Program-made: the position numbers and the translations under genes | Notes under the pieces: generated by a model | Told to the model about the DNA's origin: nothing | Database searches by the model: none | The model's input: the letters and a program-made list of their open reading frames with translations, nothing else | NCBI GenBank assembly: GCA_903929065.1 | Contig: CAIYTJ010000480.1 | Span: forward strand, 1-6,868 | From: an uncultured Bacteroidales bacterium | Lineage (GTDB): Bacteria > Bacteroidota > Bacteroidia > Bacteroidales > Paludibacteraceae | Length of the DNA stretch: 6,868 bases | Reading direction: 5' to 3' | Shown: positions 1 to 6,041 of the stretch, one piece after another | How the letters are laid out: each line of letters opens with the position of its first letter | Numbering within the stretch: the first letter of the stretch is position 1

Positions 1-38
1 AAATTATAGTCTCTCCAAATCTTTAAGAGAAATAAGGT

Positions 39-58
39 GGGTCAATATCTGCCGGAAT
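39..58. repeat. Inner copy of the terminal repeat
   Basis: This is the inner copy of the 20-base motif (GGGTCA-N7-CCGGAAT). It matches the copy at 116-135 at 16 of 20 bases and lies 77 bases from it in the same orientation. Such repeats are probable transposase-binding sites at an IS end. Confidence 0.6.
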
Positions 59-71
59 GGCAGATATTTTT
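44..71. terminator. Hairpin with T-run inside the IS end
   Basis: AATATCTGCC (44-53) and GGCAGATATT (59-68) form a perfect 10-bp stem with a 5-base loop, followed by T residues to 71. It overlaps the inner terminal repeat. It could end transcription of the element's genes on its left, or insulate them from the flank. The stem is only moderately GC-rich, so termination strength is uncertain. Confidence 0.4.
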
Positions 72-115
72 AGCTAATTTTCTGTTTTTAGCACTGGCTT
101 GTCTTCCGTTTTAAG

Positions 116-135
116 GGGTCAGTATGCTCCGGAAT
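116..135. repeat. Outer copy of the terminal repeat, at the gene junction
   Basis: This is the second copy of the 20-base motif (GGGTCA-N7-CCGGAAT). The ATG that opens the following long frame (124) lies inside it, so the apparent start codon and the first few residues (MLRNI) are probably supplied by the mobile element and not by the original gene. Confidence 0.6.
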
Positions 136-3100
136 ATCCAGTATGTATATTTTGCTTCGATGCAGGACTTGCGGGGCTCTGAATTGGTTGGTGGCAACTT
201 TGATAAAAACAATGAGTTGTTTGCCACACAGTGGGATTTTATAATTGTGGACGAAGCACATGAAGGCACAAAAACCGAATTGGGTGAAAATGTAATGAGC
301 GAATTGACGAAAGCGGACACGAAAGTATTACGCTTGTCGGGTACGCCATTTAATTTGTTCGACGACTTTAAAGAAGATGAAATCTACACATGGGATTATG
401 TGATGGAGCAACGCGCCAAAACTGAATGGGATGAGTTGCACGTTGGCGATCCAAACCCATATGCTACGTTGCCCCGAATGAATATATTTACTTACGACCT
501 TGGTAAATTGATGAAGCAGTTTGTGGATGAAGATGTGGCTTTCAATTTCCGTGAATTCTTCCGTGTAAACGGAGCAGGTAAGCTGTTGCACGAAAATGAT
601 GTGCGTTCCTTTCTGAATCTGATTTGCAAAGCCGATGACCAAAGTAATTATCCTTATGCCACGCAGGAATACCGCGATAATTTCCGCCATTCGCTATGGA
701 TGGTGCCGGGCGTAAAAGAAGCACGAGCCCTGAGTGCTTTGTTACAATCGCACCCTGTGTTTGGGCAGTTCCAGATAGTAAATGTAGCCGGTGATGGAGA
801 TGAAGAAGAAGCCAACCAGGAAGCATTGAAAAAAGTAGAAAAGGCCATTGGTAAAAACCCGCACGAAACCTATACCATCACACTTTCGTGTGGCCGATTG
901 ACCACCGGTGTTTCGGTAAAAGCATGGACAGCCGTGTTTATGCTCTCCGGCTCATTCAATACATCGGCTTCGGGCTATATGCAAACCATATTCCGTGTAC
1001 AAACACCTGCCACCATCAACGGACGGGTAAAAGAAGAATGTTTTGTGTTCGACTTTGCCCCTGACCGCACGCTGAAAGTAATAGCTGAAACAGCCAAGAT
1101 ATCAGCCAAAGCAGGTAAAACTACCGGACAAGACCGTGACATTATGGGCGAATTCCTCAATTTCTGCCCCATAATTGCCATAGATGGTTCGCGTATGTGT
1201 GCTTACAACGTGGATGGCATGTTGGAACAACTCAAAAAAGTATATATCGACCGTGTGGTGCGCAATGGTTTTGAGGATAACTATCTGTACAACAATGACT
1301 CGTTGATGAAACTCGACGTGTTTGAACTCAACGATTTTGATAATTTGAAAGGCATTATTGGGAGCACCAAAGCCATGCCCAAAAGTGGCGATATTGATAT
1401 CAACAAACAGGGTTTCACCGATGAACAATACCAACAGTTGGACAAAGCTGAAAAGAAAAGTCGTAAGAAAGAAGAACTGACCGAAGAGCAAAAACGACTG
1501 CTGAAAGAGCGGGAAGAAATGCGGAAAAACCGTGATAGTGCTGTTTCTATTCTGCGGGGTATTTCTATCCGGATGCCATTGTTGATATACGGTGCAGATG
1601 TGAACGACGAAAACGAGGAAATTACGATTGACAATTTTGCACAACTCATTGACCCTCAATCGTGGGAAGAGTTTATGCCCAAAAGCGTAAGCAAGCAACT
1701 CTTTACTAGTTTTAAAAAATACTACGAACCTGATGTATTCCGGGCTGCCGGAAAACGCATACGTGCTATGGCACGTGCAGCCGATTTGTTGACTGTGGAA
1801 GAACGTATTGCACGAATTACAGCCATTTTTGGCAGTTTTCGTAATCCCGACAAAGAAACAGTGCTGACTCCCTGGCGTGTAGTAAATATGCATGTGGGTG
1901 ATTGTATGGGTGGCTATGTGTTTTATGACGAAGCGATGGAAAAGCCTCAGGAACAACCCCGCTATGTAGTGCAAGACGAAGTAACCAAAATCGTATTTAC
2001 ACCCGATGCGCGTATACTGGAAATCAATTCCAAATCGGGTCTATATCCGCTGTATATGACATACAGCATTTACCGCGCACGCCTTGTAGCAGATGATCCA
2101 ATGGAACTTAACCCGACGCCCACACTCGAACAGCAACTCAGTGTGTGGGACAAAACGCTTGCCGAAAATATTTTTGTGATTTGCAAAACGCCTATGGCTA
2201 AAAGCATAACACGGCGAACGCTGACAGGTTTCCGAAAAGCAAAAGTAAATACACGCTATTTCGAAGACTTAGTAAATCAAATTACCAACAAACCAACGAA
2301 CTTTATTGAAAAAGTAAAACAAGGTAAAACTTATTGGAAATCAAACAACAACGACAATATGAAATTCAACGCAATAGTAAGTAATCCGCCATATCAAGAT
2401 ACTACTGAAAAAACAAGTGATAATCCAATTTATCACCTATTTATGGATATCGCATTCAAAATTTCGGATAAAGTATCATTCATCACTCCAGCAAGATTTC
2501 TTTTTGATGCAGGAAAAACACCAAAGGAATGGAATAAAAAAATACTTAACGATGATCATTTTAAAGTTGTGTGGTATAAAAGCCATAGTCAAGATGTATT
2601 TCCAAATGTTGATATTAAGGGTGGGGTTGCTGTTACTTTTAGAGATTTAAATCAGAATTTTGGGAAGATTGGTAATTTTACTTCCCATGATGAAATACAA
2701 GATATTTTGAACAAGGTATTACGAAGTGATTTTGAAACTTTAAGTGAATTAGTTTATGCTCCAGAAAGTTATAGATTCAGTAAGAAGCTTCATGTCGAAC
2801 ATTCAGAGTTAGAATCATTATTGAGCAAAGGACATTTATATGATTTGACATCAAATATATTTGAAAAATTAGATACAATTTTTTATGATATTAAACCAAA
2901 TGACGGTAATGATTATATTCAGATATATGGTAGAATTAATAATAATCGCTGCTTAAAATGGATTAGACGGGATTATGTAGATTCTCACGAAAATATAGAT
3001 TTATATAAAGTATTCTTACCCAAATCTAATGGTACAGGTACTTTAGGAGAAAAACTTTCAACTCCCATTGTTGGAGAGCCAATGATTGGACATAATCAGA

Positions 3101-3378
3101 CTTTTATAAGTATTGGGGCATTTCATTCTTTGGAAGAGGCAAACAATCTATTGAAATATATTAAATCAAAGTTTGTAAGATTGTTACTTGGATCTTTAAA
3201 AGTAACTCAAGATAATAAGAAAGATGTTTGGAAAAATATTCCCATTCAAAACTTCACTTCCACTTCCGATATTGATTGGAGTCAGTCGATAACCGATATA
3301 GACCGCCAACTCTATGCTAAATATAAACTGAACGAAGAAGAAGTGTCATTTATTGAGGGAATGATAAAGGTGATGTAA
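124..3378 (+). CDS. 5'-truncated single-chain restriction-modification enzyme (SF2 translocase + N6-adenine methylase + recognition domain)
   Basis: The 1084-residue remnant opens at helicase motif II (DEAH, 43-46). It continues with SGTP (72-75), a motif V/VI region (GRLTTGVSVKAW 257-268; YMQTIFRVQTP about 285-295) and a charged, probably coiled-coil coupler (about 432-472). Next come a divergent AdoMet region (ILEINSKSGLYPLY, 631-644) and the catalytic NPPY of amino-methyltransferases (754-757). FPNVDIKGGVAV (826-837) and a recognition-domain-like C-terminus complete it. The domain order resembles Type ISP enzymes such as LlaGI (nuclease, ATPase, coupler, methylase, recognition domain); that assignment is by architecture only. 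Walker A and any N-terminal nuclease are absent, and stops at 7 and 112 close the frame upstream, where an IS end lies. The product, if made, might methylate but should neither translocate nor cut. Base composition falls sharply from about 2280 to 3240. It could be a pseudogene or the 3' part of a split gene. Confidence 0.85.
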   Translation: MLRNIQYVYFASMQDLRGSELVGGNFDKNNELFATQWDFIIVDEAHEGTKTELGENVMSELTKADTKVLRLSGTPFNLFDDFKEDEIYTWDYVMEQRAKTEWDELHVGDPNPYATLPRMNIFTYDLGKLMKQFVDEDVAFNFREFFRVNGAGKLLHENDVRSFLNLICKADDQSNYPYATQEYRDNFRHSLWMVPGVKEARALSALLQSHPVFGQFQIVNVAGDGDEEEANQEALKKVEKAIGKNPHETYTITLSCGRLTTGVSVKAWTAVFMLSGSFNTSASGYMQTIFRVQTPATINGRVKEECFVFDFAPDRTLKVIAETAKISAKAGKTTGQDRDIMGEFLNFCPIIAIDGSRMCAYNVDGMLEQLKKVYIDRVVRNGFEDNYLYNNDSLMKLDVFELNDFDNLKGIIGSTKAMPKSGDIDINKQGFTDEQYQQLDKAEKKSRKKEELTEEQKRLLKEREEMRKNRDSAVSILRGISIRMPLLIYGADVNDENEEITIDNFAQLIDPQSWEEFMPKSVSKQLFTSFKKYYEPDVFRAAGKRIRAMARAADLLTVEERIARITAIFGSFRNPDKETVLTPWRVVNMHVGDCMGGYVFYDEAMEKPQEQPRYVVQDEVTKIVFTPDARILEINSKSGLYPLYMTYSIYRARLVADDPMELNPTPTLEQQLSVWDKTLAENIFVICKTPMAKSITRRTLTGFRKAKVNTRYFEDLVNQITNKPTNFIEKVKQGKTYWKSNNNDNMKFNAIVSNPPYQDTTEKTSDNPIYHLFMDIAFKISDKVSFITPARFLFDAGKTPKEWNKKILNDDHFKVVWYKSHSQDVFPNVDIKGGVAVTFRDLNQNFGKIGNFTSHDEIQDILNKVLRSDFETLSELVYAPESYRFSKKLHVEHSELESLLSKGHLYDLTSNIFEKLDTIFYDIKPNDGNDYIQIYGRINNNRCLKWIRRDYVDSHENIDLYKVFLPKSNGTGTLGEKLSTPIVGEPMIGHNQTFISIGAFHSLEEANNLLKYIKSKFVRLLLGSLKVTQDNKKDVWKNIPIQNFTSTSDIDWSQSITDIDRQLYAKYKLNEEEVSFIEGMIKVM

Positions 3379-3480
3379 CACAAACCTAAAAGGTTTGGAA
3401 ACCTGTTAGGTCTTAGGTAAGAAAAGCTATATTTAAAAACAACTAACAGAAAGTGTAAACTATATTTTGATAAATGAAAA
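3379..3480. other. Spacer with likely promoter of the toxin-antitoxin unit
   Basis: This 102-base spacer holds the palindrome described separately and then an AT-rich stretch. Imperfect Bacteroidota -7 boxes are TATATTTA (3428-3435) and TATATTTTG (3461-3469); neither has a convincing -33 TTTG at the right distance. No Shine-Dalgarno sequence precedes the ATG at 3481. A promoter is expected here because the gene before it ends at 3378, but its exact position is not resolved. Confidence 0.3.
3384..3411. repeat. Long palindrome downstream of the restriction gene
   Basis: ACCTAAAAGGTTT (3384-3396) and AAACCTGTTAGGT (3399-3411) are 13-base inverted arms with one mismatch and two bases between them. 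The element starts 5 bases after the restriction-gene stop, and a further TTAGGT follows at 3413-3418. Similar AAACCTGTTAGGT palindromes are common between genes in Bacteroidota (recollection, not searched). No T-run follows, so it is a weak terminator candidate on this strand. It may be a dispersed repeat or an operator for the toxin-antitoxin unit. Confidence 0.6.
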
Positions 3481-3831
3481 ATGAATATTATCTTTGCAGA
3501 CCGAAAATTAGAAAAATATGAGAATGACTACAGTTTAGCCCAACGTAAACTAGGTAGTATTCAGGCAAAACTTTATCTGCAAAGGTTGAATGACTTGCGC
3601 GATGCTGATAGTTTTGCAGTTTTACCACATTTGCCCGGTCATCATCATCCGTTATCAGAGAATAGAGCAGGGCAATGGGCATGTAGTTTAGAGCAACCTT
3701 CGAGATTGGTTTATGAACCGATTGTACCTAATGAACTTGCAGACACGAAAGACTTAATCGAACTAAGCGCACTTAAAAACCTCACAGTTTTGGAGATTAC
3801 TGATTATCACGAAAAGAAAAATAAAAGATAA
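3481..3831 (+). CDS. HigB-like RelE/ParE-superfamily toxin
   Basis: The 116-residue protein reads as a complete member of the HigB/'plasmid maintenance system killer' branch of RelE/ParE toxins (some homologues are misnamed 'killer suppression protein HigA'). Visible hallmarks are an N-terminal strand and helix (MNIIFADRKLEKYEND), a basic helix with KLGSIQAK (23-30), and LPGHHHPLSENRAGQWACSL (51-70). SRLVYEP (74-80) and a C-terminal VLEITDYH (103-110) follow. Members of this fold typically cleave mRNA on the ribosome; R62, R75 and the C-terminal tyrosine/histidine are candidate active-site residues, by analogy only. The antitoxin gene starts 4 bases after the stop codon, which implies co-transcription and probably coupled translation. 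Toxin-first order is typical of higBA loci. The start is chosen because MNIIFADRKLEKY matches the usual beginning of the family. Confidence 0.87.
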   Translation: MNIIFADRKLEKYENDYSLAQRKLGSIQAKLYLQRLNDLRDADSFAVLPHLPGHHHPLSENRAGQWACSLEQPSRLVYEPIVPNELADTKDLIELSALKNLTVLEITDYHEKKNKR

Positions 3832-3835
3832 TACT

Positions 3836-4936
3836 ATGGAGACTAATCAATTTATCCCTTCCATTGTTTTTCACCCTGCTGAAACGCTACGCGAGAAATT
3901 GGAAGAAATGGGTATGGGTATCAAAGAATTTGCATTGAGAACCGGTAAACCCGAAAAAACGATTATCGCAGTTCTGAACGAGGAAAGTTCACTAACGCCC
4001 GAAATGGCTGTACTTTTTGAAAACGTAACAAAAATACCGGCAAGTTTCTGGATTAATAAACAAGCCAGATACAATGAGTATATTGCCCGAAAAAAGCAGG
4101 AAGAAGCTTTAAACTCTTCACTGGCATGGGCAAAAGAATTTCCATACACCGAAATGGCAAAAAACAACTGGGTATCACCAACCCGTAAAATAGAAGAGAA
4201 GACACAAAATTTGCTTTCATTTTTTGGAGTAGCTTCACATACCGGCTGGGAAAGCCTGTATATGCAAAGTGAGCTAAAAGTTGCCGCATATACCTCATTG
4301 AAACATACCCACGAAGCACATTCTATATCGGCTTGGCTTCGGCAGGGTGAAATTCAGGCAAACAAAGTAGAAGTGCCTCAATATGATTTTAAGCGTTTAA
4401 AAGAAAATATACCTGCCATGAGAAAGTTGATGGTTGAGCAACCTCATGATTTTTTTATTCAACTACGAAAACTGTGTTTGGAAGCCGGAGTTATTTTATT
4501 ATTTACACCTAAGTTACCTAAAGTGCCATTAAGTGGTTCAACCCGTTGGATAAATGACACCCCGTTAATTCAGCTTACTGCACGTTATGGACAAAACGAC
4601 AGATTTTGGTTTACGTTTTTCCACGAAGTTGGCCATATTATTTTGCATGGTAAGAAATATATTTCGCTTGAAAATGTGGATTTTGGAGCAGCTGATGCTC
4701 AAAAAGAACAGGAAGCTCATGATTTTGCCGTAAAACAGACTTTCTCAAAAGAGCAGGAACAAAAATTACTTCGCGAACACCCATCATCAATAAACGCCAA
4801 TGATATATCGAAGTATGCACAGGAATTTGATACACATCCGGCTATGATTATTGGACGATTACAATACTTACAGTTAATTCCTTATACTGTAGGTCACGAG
4901 TTTATAGTTCCTGTAAATCTTTCGGATAATAATTAA
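3836..4936 (+). CDS. HigA-type HTH antitoxin fused to an ImmA/IrrE-type zinc peptidase
   Basis: The 366-residue protein has two parts. Residues about 11-85 are an XRE/HigA-type helix-turn-helix (HPAETLREKLEEMG, IKEFALRTGKPEKTI, LTPEMAVLFE, ASFWINKQARYNEY), expected to bind the toxin and the operon's operator. Residues about 200-345 are an ImmA/IrrE-like metallopeptidase with FFHEVGHIILHG, giving H263, E264 and H267, and a likely third zinc ligand E293 in EQEAHDFA. The zinc-site residues look intact, so catalysis is plausible. Ordinary HigA proteins are only about 100 residues; COG3093-COG2856 fusions like this are known but poorly studied. ImmA-type peptidases cleave repressors in response to signals, so proteolytic relief of toxin repression is an inference from family knowledge. 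The product should be cytosolic; no signal peptide or membrane segment is seen. It follows the toxin by 4 bases. Confidence 0.88.
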   Translation: METNQFIPSIVFHPAETLREKLEEMGMGIKEFALRTGKPEKTIIAVLNEESSLTPEMAVLFENVTKIPASFWINKQARYNEYIARKKQEEALNSSLAWAKEFPYTEMAKNNWVSPTRKIEEKTQNLLSFFGVASHTGWESLYMQSELKVAAYTSLKHTHEAHSISAWLRQGEIQANKVEVPQYDFKRLKENIPAMRKLMVEQPHDFFIQLRKLCLEAGVILLFTPKLPKVPLSGSTRWINDTPLIQLTARYGQNDRFWFTFFHEVGHIILHGKKYISLENVDFGAADAQKEQEAHDFAVKQTFSKEQEQKLLREHPSSINANDISKYAQEFDTHPAMIIGRLQYLQLIPYTVGHEFIVPVNLSDNN

Positions 4937-4993
4937 ATAGTTTAATTGCTGCTTTGGTAATAATTAATGTTACTGAAATTTCATAAACCTGTC

Positions 4994-5719
4994 ATGAAAA
5001 CCACCAAAATAGAATGGACAGATAAAACCTGGAATCCGATAACAGGTTGTACCAAACATTCGGCAGGGTGTGCTCACTGTTATGCCGAAGTAATGTCGCG
5101 CAGACTAAAAGCCGTGCGATTAGATAAATATGCCTATGGTTTTCAGCTTACTATGCACGAAGATGCATTGGATGAGCCTAAGGCATGGAGAAAGCCGCAC
5201 ATTATTTTTGTATGTAGCATGAGTGATTTGTTTCACGCCGATGTAACGTTTGAGTTTATTGATAAAATAATGGATACCATACGGGCTACTCCACAGCACC
5301 GCTATCAGTTACTTACCAAACGGGCTGAGCGTATGGCTGAATATTTCATTACGCGTGAAGTTCCTTTAAATGCATGGCTGGGTGTAACAGTAGAATCGTC
5401 GGCAGTAAAACACCGCATAGATTCATTGCGTCATTTACCTGCAACAGTATGTTTTCTGTCGTGCGAGCCATTAATAGATGCGTTGGGTGAAATGGATTTG
5501 TCGAATATCGATTGGGTGATAGTTGGAGGCGAAAGCGGACCAAAAGCCCGCCCTATGAAAGAAGAATGGGCATTACAGATACAGGCACAATGCGAGAAAC
5601 AAGGTTCCACTTTCTTTTTCAAGCAATGGGGTACCTGGGGCAGTGATGGCGTGAAACGCAATAAACACGAAAACGGCAAATTATTGAATGGTAAAGTGTG
5701 GCAAACAATGCCGGCGTAA
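4994..5719 (+). CDS. DUF5131 / phage Gp37-Gp68 family protein with three-cysteine motif
   Basis: The 241-residue protein opens with KIEWTDKTWNPITGCT and the cluster C-x6-C-x2-C (C19, C26, C29 in GCTKHSAGCAHCYAE). It continues with HIIFVCSMSDLFH (69-81), YQLLTKRAERM (104-114), WLGVTVESS (128-136), FLSCEPLID (154-162), VIVGGESGPKARPM (175-188) and FFFKQWG (207-213). These are the signatures of the Gp37/Gp68 family, found in phages and bacteria. Its cysteine cluster and barrel-like pattern recall radical-SAM enzymes, but the reaction is unknown. Members often sit beside a TcmP partner gene, and none is visible here. I start it at the ATG at 4994, where family members usually begin just before the KIEWTD segment; an in-frame ATG at 4967 would add nine atypical residues (MLLKFHKPV). 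It lies 57 bases after the antitoxin gene with no terminator between, so it is probably the last gene of the same unit. Confidence 0.88.
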   Translation: MKTTKIEWTDKTWNPITGCTKHSAGCAHCYAEVMSRRLKAVRLDKYAYGFQLTMHEDALDEPKAWRKPHIIFVCSMSDLFHADVTFEFIDKIMDTIRATPQHRYQLLTKRAERMAEYFITREVPLNAWLGVTVESSAVKHRIDSLRHLPATVCFLSCEPLIDALGEMDLSNIDWVIVGGESGPKARPMKEEWALQIQAQCEKQGSTFFFKQWGTWGSDGVKRNKHENGKLLNGKVWQTMPA

Positions 5720-5733
5720 GTAAAAATCTCTAA

Positions 5734-5747
5734 ACTTCCCGGGAAGT
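5734..5747. repeat. Perfect 14-base palindrome
   Basis: ACTTCCCGGGAAGT is its own reverse complement and lies 15 bases after the DUF5131 stop codon, between that gene and the terminator. It could bind a dimeric protein or fold as a small hairpin in the 3' end of the transcript. No function can be assigned. Confidence 0.5.
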
Positions 5748-5763
5748 AAAAGGAAATAAATAG

Positions 5764-5798
5764 AAAGTGAACAGACCCTCAGCCTGTTCACTTTTTTT
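5764..5798 (+). terminator. Rho-independent terminator of the toxin/antitoxin/DUF5131 unit
   Basis: AAAGTGAACAG (5764-5774) and CTGTTCACTTT (5784-5794) form a perfect 11-bp stem with a 9-base loop, running directly into a T-run that ends at 5798. The A residues on the left arm and the T-run make it potentially active on both strands. It is the first strong terminator after the toxin gene, which supports a single three-gene transcription unit. Confidence 0.85.
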
Positions 5799-5834
5799 AT
5801 TTTATCAACTGGGTGAAAAAATATGCCGATAAAT

Positions 5835-5866
5835 TTTGCAGAATAAAAATAAACGTTGTAAATTTG
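5835..5866 (+). promoter_or_regulatory. Bacteroidota-type promoter upstream of the 155-residue gene
   Basis: TTTG (5835-5838) and TAAATTTG (5859-5866) are separated by 20 bases. They match the -33 TTTG / -7 TAnnTTTG promoter consensus known from Bacteroides and relatives, at the expected spacing. It lies just after the terminator, so it would start an independent transcript near 5872. The next full gene begins at 6042, leaving a leader of about 170 bases. Confidence 0.6.
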
Positions 5867-6041
5867 TGAAAGGAAAAAATACAATAAGATCACTCTTTCC
5901 CTCGTTTGCAACAAAGTAAAATACAGGTTTGATTAATTATTCAAATAATAACACTTAAAATATCAAGATTATGGAATGGTCTGAATTAATAATCCCCGCA
6001 CCAACAAACCGTTAATTTGATTAAAGATTATATCTAAAATT
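5867..6041 (+). other. Long leader with a 14-codon reading frame
   Basis: This stretch between the predicted promoter and the ATG at 6042 contains one short frame, 5971-6015, encoding MEWSELIIPAPTNR. It begins with ATG and ends 26 bases before the next gene. It could be a leader peptide, a remnant of a deleted gene, or chance. No clear Shine-Dalgarno sequence or riboswitch fold was recognised. The intergenic gap 5720-6041 as a whole otherwise holds only the palindrome, the terminator and the promoter listed separately. Confidence 0.3.

Larger units (their letters stand above)
1..140. mobile_element. Probable end of an IS21-family insertion sequence (partial)
   Basis: No reading frame stays open through this stretch. 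It carries two copies of a 20-base motif, at 39-58 and 116-135, that agree at 16 of 20 positions; both begin GGGTCA and end CCGGAAT. From memory of the family, IS21-type elements of Bacteroidota have such repeated terminal motifs, with the outermost copy next to the insertion point; no database was searched. The outer copy is followed by ATATCCA, and CA at 139-140 would suit the usual TG...CA termini. Recognisable restriction-enzyme sequence (YVYFASMQDLRGS) begins immediately after. The transposase and helper genes would lie to the left, outside the window. The exact boundary, and whether 1-38 belongs to the element, are inferred. Confidence 0.55.

Noticed and set aside
1..73. End of an IstB-like gene at the left edge
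   Set aside because: All three plus-strand frames close within 73 bases (stops at 7, 24 and 71) and too few residues are visible to recognise any protein.
1102..1974. 290-codon open frame on the minus strand
   Set aside because: It is fully antisense to the helicase/coupler part of the restriction gene, rich in Phe, His and Cys with no recognisable motif, and explained by codon usage of the real gene.
2417..2650. 77-codon plus-strand frame inside the restriction gene
   Set aside because: Its frame overlaps the methylase region just after NPPY, which has clear conserved motifs; this is a shadow.
4967..4993. Upstream ATG for the DUF5131 gene
   Set aside because: The nine extra residues do not match the usual beginning of the family, which starts just before KIEWTD; the ATG at 4994 is preferred.
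5681..5914. 77-codon minus-strand frame
   Set aside because: It spans the end of the DUF5131 gene, the terminator and the promoter, and is low-complexity in composition.
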